Below the pieces are notes generated by a model, which searched no databases, had not been told where the DNA came from, and was given only the letters and a program-made list of their open reading frames with translations. Below are positions 34,606 through 47,623 of a stretch of DNA of 64,000 nucleotides, piece after piece. Position 1 is the first letter of the stretch; each line of letters opens with the position of its first letter. A program made the position numbers and the translations under genes. The stretch is from positions 3,844,001 through 3,908,000 of the forward strand of contig JAHREC010000009.1 of the NCBI GenBank assembly GCA_020081605.1. Direction: 5' to 3'. This DNA comes from Albifimbria verrucaria. Lineage: Eukaryota; Ascomycota; Sordariomycetes; Hypocreales; Stachybotryaceae.

Positions 34606-37600
34606 GGTGCAGCAGGTACTAAGGTACTGTAGGTACTGTAGGTAGAGGTAGGTAATGTAGCGAGGCAAGTGTAAGGTCGGGTAAGGTAAGGCAAGGCAAG
34701 GCAGGTAGGGTACCTCGCCTCGCCTTGCCTTGCCCGGCCCAGGTCCGGGGAGGAGGTACCGGTACCCCACCCGCTGAAGCGCCTGCAGCGCGTTCGCTCT
34801 CTCGCCTTTTCCATTTCATTCTCATTCCCTTCCTTTCCCTTTCCCTTTCGTTTTCCTCTCTCAACATCATCTTAGCTGACCGTAAATTACTAGCACCTCG
34901 CCTTGGCTGCCAGCCAACCAGGCTAGTGGTACTAATGCACCAACCTACAGTAATCTGCAGTACAGGCTAAACCATGCGTCGCCTTACCTTGCGTCGCCTT
35001 GCCCTGCCTTGCCCTACCCTGCCCAGCTATGGTCTTACTTAAGTTGAGGTACCTGACCTGGCCTTACGTTGGCAGATTACTACCTACCTCGTGGTGGGAT
35101 TAGGTATCGTACTAAGTGGGTGAGGAGGAGACCCTTGGCCCGGCTCCGTCCCAGAATCGAGATCCAACAAGCTTGCTTTCTCTCCATCTGGCTCTAGCCA
35201 AGGCGCTGTCAGTGAGTGACCTGGGTCTTGCTCAATCGGAACCTGTCCGGCCCTCCGTACTGCGTAGGGCATCAGCTAGCAAGCAACTACGTGGGCGAAG
35301 GCTTGCCCTTGGCCGCTCCGTCTCTCTCACCGTCACAGCCACATACCTGGCCCTGACATCCGTCTGATGTTGGGGTAACGAAACGAACGAATGTATCCGT
35401 ACCTGAAGAACAAGCGCAGCACCGTCCAAGAAGGGCATCTCGTCTGAATTACCTCCCGGCATACTTATCTACTGACCTCTACCAAGGCCCCTGCTTGCTG
35501 CTGCTGCGTGCATGCATGCATCATCCTCAGTGTACAGGCTGCGTTAGTACCTGGCGGCCCTATATCCATCTCACCTTTCCACCTACGGATACAGATGCCA
35601 GCCCATCCATCATCGGTGGTGCTCCGTGCTGGTACGTAATTGACGGTGAAGAGGGGAAGAGAAAAAGTCAAGGACACAGTAGAAGAAGGGAATACATTCC
35701 AACGCTCGGTTGCGTGCACTTGGAGTTGTACGTCACTGGCGGCAAAATCCGTAAACCCTCCTGCAACGCCGTCCATAGTAGCATGGTAGTGTGCAGTCTC
35801 CTGTTGTACAGTATCAGTATCTCACTTACCCGCCTACTGTTCAGAGTACCATCGGGGTAGGCAGATGTGCATCGGCGGTGCTCCTTCTGGGCCCTGAACC
35901 ACGCTTGCCCACGCCTGCCCACGCAGCTACCTGCTTCTACTTGAAGATACCTCAGCTACGGCGACTTCTCCACTGCCTCTGCGTGCACAGCACCTGGTTC
36001 CACGCTCCACGAGGGCAGCGCATGTACCTTGGGGTATACTGCTGATTGACCGACCGACTGACCACCTACAGCATACATAGTGCTCCTGGATAAATTACAG
36101 ACAATAAATGCTTCGCTTCTCTTACATCCTTCTCCACCATCAACACAACATGAGTGATGAACGTTGTCATGCCGCGCCCAGCCGCCGCTGCCATGCTTTT
36201 TCATCTCACTCCCAGCGTCGCAAATTGATACATACGATGCTACCCTCCGTCTCTTGACTCGACCCAGGTCGCTGTCTCGGGAACGCTGCACCCACTGACC
36301 TGCCTACCCAGCGTCGTCAAGACCATGGCCTTGAGTCGTACAAGGAGCCCAGCCCTGCGCAGACCATGATCCCAGTCACTTTCAGTTCAGTCCGTCGCAG
36401 GGTCGGCTTGCTTGTCTGATGTGGGACTCCTTTTTCAGCCGTTCCAACCAACCTGCCAACCGCGACGTGGGTGGGGATTCTATCGACATCAGCGATGCCC
36501 CCATGCCATGCCATGCTCACCACCTCCACGTCCGCATCTGCCGTGGGTGCGCCTCGCTTCCGGCACACGGCCCCGATCCTCAAGGCGCACACAACCTCAA
36601 CCTGGTTCGTCTGCTCCCATGTACTAAACTAATCTAATGGCATTGGAGTAGCTCGTGTCTTCTGTCTCGCTATATCATTCCCTCCATCAAGTGAACCAAG
36701 ATGGGTCGTCTCAGGGCCACCGCCCCGTCTCACCACGCTCATTATTCCTCCCAGCTTCCATCTCGTCGCCTTCGAGATGCAGATGCACCACAACCTTGGG
36801 TCTGACCGCACGTGTCCAATGGCCGGCCCAATCCCCCTCATCCTCACGATGTGTATGTACATTGCTGCGCTGCGTTGCACCGCATTCCCCGTCTGCCAAC
36901 GAGCTGAGCCTCCCACCTCTTGCTCCAGGTCATTCATGCAGCTGACCTGGTTCAACCAACAACCGAACCCTGCAGCCATCGCTCGCCAAACGATCTGCGC
37001 CGAGCCGCAGGGATGGAGCCATGGGCCACTGGTTCTCTGCGCTAACATGCGGCCGGTTCCTGCCTCCGACGTGTCCTGTTTACCGGTCCTCCGTTCGCGC
37101 TCATCAGAGCACCGAGGCCGTAGACACTATGAGTAGACTGGCCCAGCCTTTGTAAGACCTACAGCCTCTCGCCCAATGGCACATGCTGAACGGGTGAGGA
37201 GAATCTTGAACCCACCTGACCCTCGTCATGGCCATCAACTCAATAGTCAGGGTTGTATTTAGGTAGTGGAGACCTGGGTGTACACATACACATAGGCACT
37301 TAGCGATTATCTTTCATATGTTGTGGATCACAAACAAACCTGTACGCAGCAGTCTTCTTTTATTCAGACCAGTACGATTCAAGCCCGGCGTCTTGTATTA
37401 CGACAACGCGCCATACTACGGCCTCGTGCACTATGCAACCGACGGTTGGAATGAGCCGTCTACTTGGACGATCCAGTAATGTGTGACCGACTCGTGGGTG
37501 GCGCCCTTACAATGCGGCGACGTTATCTCGGGCGTCTCGCCCACAACAGACCACATGGCATCCGTGGAAGTACGAACTCAAAGCTCGCCGGCGGCTACAC

Positions 37601-39203
37601 AAACACATGTGCGCACTGAGACAATGTGAAAACAACACTAGCCCCAGAGCCAATATTTCCTCGGTCGATGGCACAGCCTGCAGACACTTTACTGGTCCCC
37701 GCAGCGCCTGAATCCTTCATCTCATCCAGTGGCTCACTGCCCACGTACTACTCAGCCCTGTGAGACACAACTCGCAGCCTCTCCCTCAATCAAATCTTGG
37801 TCTTTGTGTACTGTGAGCATTCCAGTTCTGCAGATGTTGGTGGCTTCGCCAAGAGAAGTTGTCGTCGATAATGCGTCACCTGGACAGTAAACCATGCACT
37901 CACTCTATCGACTCCATGGGGAAGTAAGCAAGGCATATCTCAACGACTTACTGCAGAAGCGGAGTATCGCTCCTTCATGCCCCCGTCTTTGTTCGCGATA
38001 CCTCCGCAGCTTGCCAGCCACCTTAACTATTGTCCCCGTCCAAGTACACCACATGGCTCGTTCACTCGCCAGTTCTGTTGTGCCACGCAAGCTATGCAGT
38101 TGCGATCTCCCTTGACAGGGCAGATCAATGGCAGGTAAGGCATATATGACTCCGATTCTTACCCTTTCGCTCTTGCTGGTCGGCTCCCTTAACCCTTTTG
38201 CCCTCACCACATGCACGAATGACACCACGCTCCTCCAGTGCTTGGGCGCCATGCAGCAATAACCCTAGTAGAGGATCTGTCTTTACGGATTCGGCGAGGT
38301 TACCGACCCTTTTTTTTCTCAGAAGTGTAGTTGCTTCTTGGCGACTGGGTCGGCAATACTGATGTATTTTTTTCGTCTTCGGAGATAAGATCGTCCCATG
38401 CCATGTGCAGTAGAGTAAGACTACAACACATCCCATGTCCTTAGGACTGTCAGCTATACGCGAGATGCACATCGGGTTCTTCGGATTCGCATCACCGCCA
38501 TGGCTATTTCAAAAGTGCTGTGCTGTAAAACCACGCCTGTGGATGCTGGACCGTGCTTCTCTCGATACCAAACGGGGACGCCGTATGCGGCGCCTCCTCC
38601 GCTTCTGGAGCCCGTCTAGCGTCACCGCAGCTAAATAGGGATCCCTGTAGTCAGACGTGCTCCGTCGAGGGCATCAAGTGCACATTGAACTGCATTCGCA
38701 CCTGCGGGTTACGGCAACTTTCATCGAGCAAAAGGCCCTCTCTCACATGGTGCATGCCGAGAGTCGTTCCGAAACATGCCGAATTGCAGCCACACCCCTG
38801 GTGCTCGACGATGGAGTCAAAGAATGGATTCGGAATTTTCAACAGTATGAGCGAAATGAGCGAAACTAAACACTGTTCTCTTGCTATCCTCCCCTTCCCC
38901 TTCCCTTCCCTCTCCCCTTACCCTTCTCGATGCTCTGTCCTCCTAGAAGCCAAGATACCTCTTCCTTCACTCCAAAAACCATGACCCTGTGCGATTAATG
39001 GCCAACGCGCCACGGCCATGTGTATATATGTATGCATGCATGCTATTATCTACAAAGAGCAGGTACGCCGCTGCGCCTTGGTAATTCGAAATGTGTCCAC
39101 TCCCATGATCCTTCAAATGCTCGCTCGTGCCCTAACCACGATGCCTTCCCTCCTACAACGAACGTGCCTGTCCAAACGACAGTGGTAAGCCTGCGAATGG
39201 CAT

Positions 39204-42200
39204 CTAGCCCAGGTGCAGCGGCTCCGACTTCTCGCACGTGAACAGGTTGATGTGGTGGTCGCCCCGAGCGGCGCAGCCGAGGATGGGCTGGTGGGGGTGG
39301 AACGCTGTTGCGGAGATGGGCGAGCCGCGGTTCTGCTGCAGGAAGCTCGAGTACGGCTCGAGACGCGAGAGTTCGTTGCCCTCAAAGTTGAAGACTTTGA
39401 CTGTATGCGAAGAAGTACCGCTGTGATTTGATTGTTAGCAAAAAAGACTGGTCAGGGCGTACTGCAATATTCTCAAAGCGACGACTTACACGGCGAACAC
39501 GGGCAGATGCTCGTGGGTGCTTGCTGTTCGAAGCGTATCGCGGGTAGTTTGGAACGAATGGAGCGGCTTCTCCATTCGAATGTCCCACACCTTGACCTTT
39601 CCGTTGCGGCTGGCGCTCACCAGCTCTCGTTGACCTCCGCGCTGCATGTGCACGCTCTTGATCCACTGTCGATCAGACTCATCCTTCCATTTCCGGATCA
39701 TCGACTCCTGAGGTTTCAGCCTCGTGTCAAAGACTCTCACTGCGCCATCACCAAAGCCAGCAACAAAGATGTTACCTGTCATCTGGTCGGAAGTGAGAGA
39801 TGTCACGCATGATCCTGACCGTGCCGGGATGTCCATGACGCAGGTCTCATGAGCTGCATACCACACACGAATGACTCTGACATCGCCGGCCACAAGAACA
39901 CGACCAGTCACCTGTTGCCAATCAAAGACCATGCCCGAGTTGACGTTGCTGGGCACCATATGGGTTAGAGCCCGCCAGGATGAGGCAAGTTCAATCTCAT
40001 TGTCCGAGTCATAATTGCGGTAAACTCGGATGACACCATCCGAAGACCCGGTTAGCAGGAACGCTTGGTCGTCTTCGTTGATAAACTTCATGTCACTGAT
40101 CTTGGAGCCCTCAGGATTGCCATTGCTGAAACGATTCAGCCGCCCCTGCTTTTTCCAGTCCCAGACATAGACCGTATTACCATCGTCAGCCACGGCCATG
40201 TGGTCTTCAAATTGGTGGAATGCTAATCTAGCCGGCTGTGCTCCGTTGTTGATGATGCCCAGTTGATTATTCCATTTGTGGCTGCCGGCAAGCTGCTTAA
40301 GCGGCTGGGTCTCCCGTAGAATAGTCTCGTTTCTGGAGCGTCTCCACAAGCGCTCATTATACTCTGTGCTACCGGGCTCATCCGCCTCGCTTGGCCGCAT
40401 TTGAGGTTCCCGGAAATACTCAATCGACCAGTCTAGGAACTTGCTTGCCAAAGGAAGGGTTGGAGGCTTAGTCAAGTCTCGCTTCTCGTACGCCCCAGAG
40501 AGCGGCTCAGGGGCTGAATTGTAGGCTGCATATGAAGCGGACTGATCGTTTTGCTCGGGAGGAGCAGATGCATGATTAGGGCCCATGATTGTTGAGGTTG
40601 AGCGTTGAAGCCCGGGGTGAGATGTGCCATCCGCCCTCGTCTTCTCCTCACCGCCGACAATGGACTGGAATAGGTAACTCGCTGTTCTTCTGAGTAGGCC
40701 TGGAGAAGGTAGGGGTGCAGCATGAGGTGCCCTGATTAGGGAGTTTCTCTGACCAGAGTTGCTAGCATGCTTTTGTGCTGCCCTATTGGCACGCTTTTGG
40801 ACCTCAGTCATCAGGGCTTGAGCAGGAGCACCTATTGTCGAGTTCAACAAGAGGTTATGCACATAGTCCACGATGATTGTGGCCTCGCGCTGTACCTCCG
40901 GATGTGGATCGACGCTCAATATAAGAGCGTGTTTCCAGCAGGCCATATACACCGTGTTGTGAGACAGACCTTGAGCCGTGGGCTTGATTGTGCCGTCTTT
41001 GTTCCTATTCCCAGGTCCAGCGTAGTGTAGACCCATTTTGTGCTCCTGTCCATGCTCTTGAGGCGGGAACATCAAATATTCCTTTTCTTCCACCAGATGA
41101 TCGTACGCCGCCACCAAGAACTTATTCTCAAAGCGGACGATAAAGTGAGACAAGAAAACAAGGAACTCCTTGCGAACCATGGGACTGCCATCGTTGCCCA
41201 TATCTAAGATGGTCCACGCAATTGACTCCTCGATCCGAGCGATTTCTTCTGTTAGGTCAGGAATACCCAAGAAAGTAGTCATTGCATGAACCATCGCTGC
41301 CCGAACTTCGCAGCAGGGGTCCTTGGTCAGATAGGCCAGTTTAACGTAGGCATTCTCGCGAATTCCACGCCATTTTGCCTCTGGCAGGCCTTGCCATAAC
41401 TGACTTATGCATAAACATGCCCACTGTCGCAGGAGCGGGTTGCCTTCATTTTGAAGATGGGTAAGGCAGTAGGACATGATGTCAGTCTGGTTGCAGACCA
41501 TTTGCCCATTCTTGTAGTCTTTGCAAAGCATGGCCAGGATGAAGGCGCACATCGCTTTGTGCTCATCGCTGTCCACAACGGGAAGACCTTCGGAGGGTTT
41601 TAGAATCTGGGCAAAATAGCTGTACCCGCTGTCTTTAATGAGGTCTTGCTGGCAGGAGATCTCCACAGCGATCAGTCTTGCCCATATGAACACCATGACT
41701 GGCTTGAGTTCTGCTGCAGCGGATTGTAGGAGTTTAAGCACATAGGGGTACATGCCAATGCTAAGGGCGAGCTGAACCGACCAAGGCCCAAGATCCAAGA
41801 ATCTCCCCAATAGGATCAAGGCACGTACGCGGTGTTGTTGACTTAAAAGAACTTGAAGAACGACAGGCAGTTGGTCTGGTGGCTTCTGCGCCATGGCATC
41901 GCCTCTGGTGAGATAGACGTCGAAGGCTGTAAGTTGTTCGGTGAAGAAGGTCGAGTTCTGATATTCGTAGTCAATTCCTTCATTTTCCTTCTTTTCTAGC
42001 ATAGGCAACTGGGCAAGTGCCATATCCACTACCAGATCCCAAGTCTCCCAGAGCGGGTGCTGATGAGTATCGGGCAGCGCAGGATATGACTGTGGATGGC
42101 AACCATAGACGGTCATGACCCTCTGCGCCAAGAGGAAGTTTCGGAAAAGAGCGGCCACCATAAGGTCTTGACGGAAAAACTTGCGAAAGAGATCCCGAGG

Positions 42201-44018
42201 CAAGGTTGTCCACGCAATGCTGTCGGTAATAGCAGTGAAAATCCAATTCAACTCTCCAAGAGGAGTACGTCTTTCCTGCAACCTCCCGGGCAGCTTTTTG
42301 GCACGTTCGGGACTGAGATTTGTCTTTAACGGGTTTTGAAGAACGAAAACCAGAGAGCCATCTCGATGGGGGTAGTAAGACAGGCTGTGAAAAGATCTGC
42401 TGGTAGGAGAGGATTCGTCGGTAAATTCTCCTTGACTGCGCAGGCAGCCAGATGTATGTATGGTCTGAAATTAGTTTTTTCATAATTAGGGTCCCTTGCA
42501 GCGGCTTCATCTTCCTCCTCCTCGTGCTTCTCTACGAAGCGGTGGTAGTTGTTCAAAATGTTGCCTGCTTCGGAACAATCCCACACGAAGATGGTGGGAG
42601 CTTGTAGCCAGTGTTGCAGGTCATATAGTGATACCGGAATATATTGAGTATAGTTTTTGTTAAAGACCCATATCTCGCCGGAAGCTGTTGGCTTTGGAAC
42701 ACCATGGCCGTTATAATGCAACAACACTCGTTCGTCTTTGGCATTTCGCCGAAGCGAAATGCAGAACTTCTTCGTCTCTTCAACTGAAGGATCGAGGTAT
42801 TGCTTGTAACGGGCTCGAATGGCCAACGTCTCATACTGCGCCTGCAACGCCTTACCGATATTTTCCAAGGCTTTTTGGATTGGTGGTATAGTTGGATCTG
42901 TCCAGGCCTCAAGCTTGGCGCCTGGGTTTGTCTTTAGTTGGTCTGGAGGCTCGACTCAATATTTAAGCATACTGCCAGGGCTGCTGAAACAGTCTTTAAC
43001 CTATCCCTTTGACGCCAGTCTTGTAGTTCGTATTGTAAGGGCTTTGGCTTCCCCGTCGTTTCATGTCTTTTATCGGTGAAGTACATGTACCAGTTCTAGG
43101 AATTCAGATTAGCATTGGCACCTTCGACGAGTTCAAAAACAAAAAGGTGCTGTCGATCATGCCCATCGTCCGCGGAATAGAGACCCGTGATCAGCCGAGG
43201 CACCTTATGCGACAGTGAAAGAAGTAGATGCCTAAGTGACGTCGGCGGGCAATCGGCCATGAAGATGGTCATGAGTGTTTTGTGTCACACAGGCTCAGAC
43301 ACGGTCCCAGACCTCACCAAAGTCGTAGGTCGGCTGTAAAGCGCGAATGGCGCACGGGCTATGTGGCACACCTGGCGGCATGTGGTTTGCGCAGGCAAAT
43401 GGGCTCAGGAAATGGGTTCGGGTTCGAGTAGACCTACATTGGCGAGCTGAGATATGATGTGCTCTGATTGATAGTGATCCTCGAAGCCATGCCTGGCTCC
43501 CCATTCTGGGATCTCCTCCTCGACAGAGGGTGCGTCGTCGATCTGGCGCGGCGCGTATTCACTCTTGGAGCGTTGCAGGGCCGGCTTTACCGGGCGCCGA
43601 GGTTTGTCATGGTGTAGGTCATCCTTGGTCTCGGCGGTAGCGGAACCGTTTCTTCGAGCATTAAGTTGACTGGGCCGTCTATCGCTGGTGTCGGAAGGGC
43701 TGTCAAAGTCGGGGCTGCCGTTGGGCAAGGTTCTGAAGCGCGACGTCTCACCGTTGCTGCTCTTGGCGGCAAAAGCAGCGGTGGAAGCGAGGGCTGTGTT
43801 TGGTTCCGACTTGAGCGTCATGTCGCCGGGGTTGCCGCGAGCCGCCGCGGGGCGGTCATTGGGTAGAGAGGGATGCGACGGCGCGAATTGCTGGCGATGC
43901 AGCGGCGACTTGGGGCGGTCGCGGATGCGGAGGCGGATGCGGATGTGGAGGAGCTTGCAGCGTGCCGTGCGTGGTGTCGTGGGGAGGGAGGTGTTTGTTG
44001 TGACGACACGGCAGTCAT
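39204..44018 (-). CDS. KOG1: TORC1 subunit Kog1/raptor
   Basis: Scaffold of the TOR complex 1 that presents substrates to TOR kinase. Exons 44018-43438, 43095-39490 and 39420-39204. The first ~195 residues are disordered (start MTAVSSQQTPPSPRHHARHA). The raptor N-terminal conserved domain begins at NWYMYFTDKRHETTGKPKP, includes the caspase-like LLHYNGHGVPKPTASGEIW and PTIFVWDCSEAGNI, and is followed by HEAT-like helices (ALILLGRFLDLGPWSVQLAL onwards) and a C-terminal seven-bladed WD40 region (DMKFINEDDQAFLLTGSSDG; KVKVWDIRMEKPLHSF; last blade in exon 3, ending CEKSEPLHLG). Three single-base gaps: in the Ser/Ala repeat at about 43905-43965, near 42955 (the N-I-G-V-E site) and in A4 at 42346-42349. 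Corrected length is 1468 aa. It is divergent from the Tea1-like gene 3.6 kb away. Confidence 0.95.
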
Positions 44019-47000
44019 GGTCTCGTGTCCAGCTACCTGTACCTTAGGCGATCATTTCCGGGAGCCCATGGTTCGGGGCTTGACGCGAGCCTGGGAGTCG
44101 CAAGAGGGAGGGAGATGGAGATGGAGCAAGCGCCTGTCGCAAAGGTCGGCTTGCAGGCAGCTTGGACAATGGAGGTTTTAGGCTTTGGAGCGAAGCAGAG
44201 GAGCTTGTTGAAATGGCGGCCAACCTTGCCGGCTGGGAAGGGTTCATGGACGAATTAGGAATTTAGGACCTGCCTGCCAATGCGGGAACCGTCCTAAACT
44301 CTTGACCAAGCAGGAAATCATGCAGCTGAGCTCATGTCCCAGCCTATTAAAACAGGCAGCACTGGATATTTAATTCCGCCTTACTTTTGTGGACTTTGTG
44401 AAGTACTGCTGCACTGCAAAGACGTGTAGACATGCACGAATCAATTGATTGATCTTGTCCAGCCAGGTACATGAATCACAGAAGCTCTGGCGATGATTCC
44501 CACCTACATTAGTAGGTACCTAGTAGAGGCACCTAGTAGAGGCACCTACCCAAGTACCTACGAAGCATGCTATGTAAGCAGCACCAGCGCTCGCATGTAG
44601 CTGAAAGGGTACCTCACTCCATACCTTCTTCCATTTGAGGTGATATTGTAAGCAGCAAAGGGCGGACCATTTCGGTTTGTCGCAGGTGTGTAGGGCCTAA
44701 CATTCTACAGATACGTTTTGCGATGCAATACACCCTCTCTTGGCTACCTAGATATTTACCTTAGTACCTATTATGCATACCTAGGTAAGTACCTAGGTAT
44801 TTACTGTTGATTGATGAATGGTATCGGCAGCTAGGCGCACTACCTGCAGGTGGCTTTCCCTTGTCTTGCTCTCGCTGGAAAAGGTACGGGAGTCGAAAGA
44901 TTTGGTAACAGGTGCACGTGACCTCACCGGACCGCTCTTGGTCAGCTTTTCTATCCATCCAGATACCTGACCATAGGCGATATCGAGACGGAGTAAACCC
45001 CACGCATACCTCTGCCATGTGGGCATTGATAATGAGCAGCCGTTCCCAATGGCCTTTAAGCTGAAATCGATCATTCTGACTTGGAACCGTGCCCTGGCCC
45101 CGGTGGCTACTGTCTAAGACACGAGCTCTTCCAACACTGCCAATGGTTACAGTGTAATCATGACGCGCAGGTCCATTTATTTGGTGCAGGTTGCTCCACC
45201 AGTCACAGACCGTCACAATGAGTGGCTTGACACATGCCTGAATAACGAAATGTCGATATCATGATCCCATGCAGACGTCCCGAATTTCTAGCCAGCGGAA
45301 TCTTATCGATAGGGGTATGTAGGTACCGTACCGTAGGTACCTTACCTTACCTTACCTTACCTTACCGTAGTTAAGTTGGGATGGTCCGTGACGTGAGAAC
45401 CCACAGTCCCAAAATGGAGGAGCAAATATCTGAAACAAGCCGATCGAGCACTGGGTCCATCCCACCGTAAAGGCCACGCTTCACGGCAAGAGGCGGGCAA
45501 AAAATAACCAGCCAGCCAGCCAGCCACCCCACGCGAGGAATTTAAAATGCAGGGGAGTATCATTGATGTGTGAACCAGGAGGACAATTGCCTGGTATGGC
45601 TGTGCTGCGGTCGTAAAATCTTCAGCGCAATGGAGCAAGTATACATGGGTAGGTACCTAGGCAGGTAGTAGGCCAACCGTGGCCCACATTCAATGTTTGT
45701 CGAAATATTCGGCAAAAGCATTGACCGTCGCGACGTTTTTGAACAGCAAGGCTTCGCCGGTCCGTGCCCCGTAAGCCAACCTGCGCAAGCCTAGGGAGCT
45801 CCACGCTTTTGCGGTCCGTCCCCGTGGTGGTGGAAGAAGAAGGCTTTGGCAATGGACTCGGTGGGCGCGAGGACCCACGTCATGGCCTCGGCGATTGCGG
45901 ATGAACAGGTGTGTAAGTTGCGCGCCTGCGTTCTTGTCGCTTCGTCACGATACTTGCAATGTACTATTCTTGCCAGTTAGTCATGGGGCGGGCGGGCTGA
46001 CTTGACGGGCATGGGCTGCGGATGGCCCCAAGGAGACCAAGTGGTGCAGGGAAGGATTTGCCTAAAGGAGCTGTGTGACACTGCGGTGATCGCCTGGCTC
46101 CTTTTCCCTTGAGGACACGAGGCGAGTGATCACCGCGGCCTACATACATAATAGCGTCTGCTATTACTCTGCTGGGAAATGTGCGCAATGCCTACGGCAG
46201 CCTATGGAGCATCTGTTTACGGTTGTCGTCGAGCTCGGAAATAGGCAGTCTTCATGCTCTATGCGAATCGGACGGTGCACCCCAGCCTCCTCCTTGCCTG
46301 CTTGCTTTTTTAAAATTATTTTCGGGATGCCTGGGACCCAGAGAGACGGTGCTCCTTATTCTTTTTTCCTCGGCAAAGTAACCCAGGGTGGGAATACTCA
46401 CGGCAAGTCATCATGAATGGCTGGGCGCGCAACCGTCTCCTCCCCTTGCAGGGCTGTGGTCCCTTTTTCTTTCTGCACCGCACCGTGCTGCACAAGCTCA
46501 GACCCCAAACGTGACGAGACATGATAAGACTTGGGGTTTGTTTGCCCACTCACAGCTCTAAATCTCACCTAATTCCCTTTGGAACCCCGTTTTAGCCATG
46601 TCCAAGGGTAGAGGGCCAAGAGGGCGTCCCCACAGCCTGCACAGCAGCGCATTCTTGGGCCCATGGCCCCGTAGGACGTTATTACAGGCGGCCATGCCAG
46701 GCCATGCCATTGGCCAAGCCAGGCTGGGGCCCCCTTTGGCCCAGCGCCAGCACGCAGACAATCCGCCAGGAACAGGAGCCTGCGATGGGGCTTAAGGTAC
46801 CGTCGTCGCCGTAGGGGTCATGTACCTTGCCATACTGGAGCGGCGCGGCAGGTACGGATGCCGGCGCGGGCGTTGCGGTTCTGCACTGTACCTTAGCACG
46901 GGTAACTAAACCTACTACATACGGTAGTACCTACTTCCTAGGCAGGTGTAGCAGCAGCGGTAGGTAGTTAGTCTACGCTACCTACCTTCCATGCATGCAC

Positions 47001-47623
47001 TGACAGAGAAGGCCAACTTTTTCGGCCTTTCCCCATCATCGCCAAGTCTGCCCCTTGCCGCTGCTGCAGTTGTCGCTCCGTCTTCCTCTCCTCTCCCTCC
47101 CTATCGTCACCATCTCCAACCCAGAAGCGCGCATTGGGGCATCTTGCGCCGACCGCTCGAACCCGTAATATCTCTTGTCGTTTGTGCTGTTGATCCTGTG
47201 GCGCGAACATCTCGTGCGCGACAGAGACAACTCCTTACGTACCAACCACCCCCTCTCTCGCCCATCCTCCACCACCACCCACCCAGACGCCCAACCTCAT
47301 CGGGGCGACCAGGGAAGGGAAAAAAAAAAAGAGAGAGGTTGAACTGCGATCCTCAGCGACGAATTCCTCCGACATCCCATCCACCGATGCTTGCCCAGCC
47401 TTCGCCAGACACGAGCGCCGGTTCTCTCTCCTTTCCTTCTGTCGTCGGCTTGCACCGCCCATCCGCTTACCCGCAGACCCTCGAGGTCTCCTCCCGCTCG
47501 ACCACCATCGTGTAACGATCCACGTCGTTTATCCGTCATCGCAACCGAGCGTACTGTCGACAGCTTCGTCTACTGAGAGCGACGCCGTCAACCTCCCGCC
47601 CACGGCGCGGGCTGTAATCCATC
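44019..47623. other. divergent intergenic region with TACCT/AGGTA islands
   Basis: 3.6 kb shared upstream region of KOG1 (leftward) and the Tea1-like gene (rightward). TACCT/AGGTA-type pentamers form clusters at 44500-44560, 44750-44805, 45300-45370 (including five CTTAC units at 45341-45365), 45645-45670, 46790-46850 and 46890-46985. About 47030-47620 is pyrimidine-rich and probably the Tea1 leader. No coding frame is supportable. Confidence 0.6.
45341..45365. repeat. (CTTAC)5 pentamer array
   Basis: Five perfect CTTAC units read directly, preceded by ATGTAGGTACCGTACCGTAG-like sequence with alternating GTACC elements. It is part of a pentamer family that recurs in gene-free DNA throughout the window. 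Confidence 0.9.

Larger units (their letters stand above)
34062..39203. other. long gene-free region rich in short tandem repeats
   Basis: About 5.1 kb between the bZIP gene and the 3' end of KOG1 (both minus strand). It contains (CAGGC)6 at 34553-34582, (GCAGG)4 at 34586-34605, GTAAG/GCAAG pentamers at about 34675-34705, CGCCTTGCC-type repeats at 34718-34735 and 34979-35020, and scattered AGGTACCT motifs. No open frame in 35-39 kb shows a domain, a plausible start with splice sites, or a coherent multi-frame protein of the kind seen for the real genes. The part next to 34062 is the bZIP promoter and leader. A noncoding RNA cannot be excluded. Confidence 0.55.
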
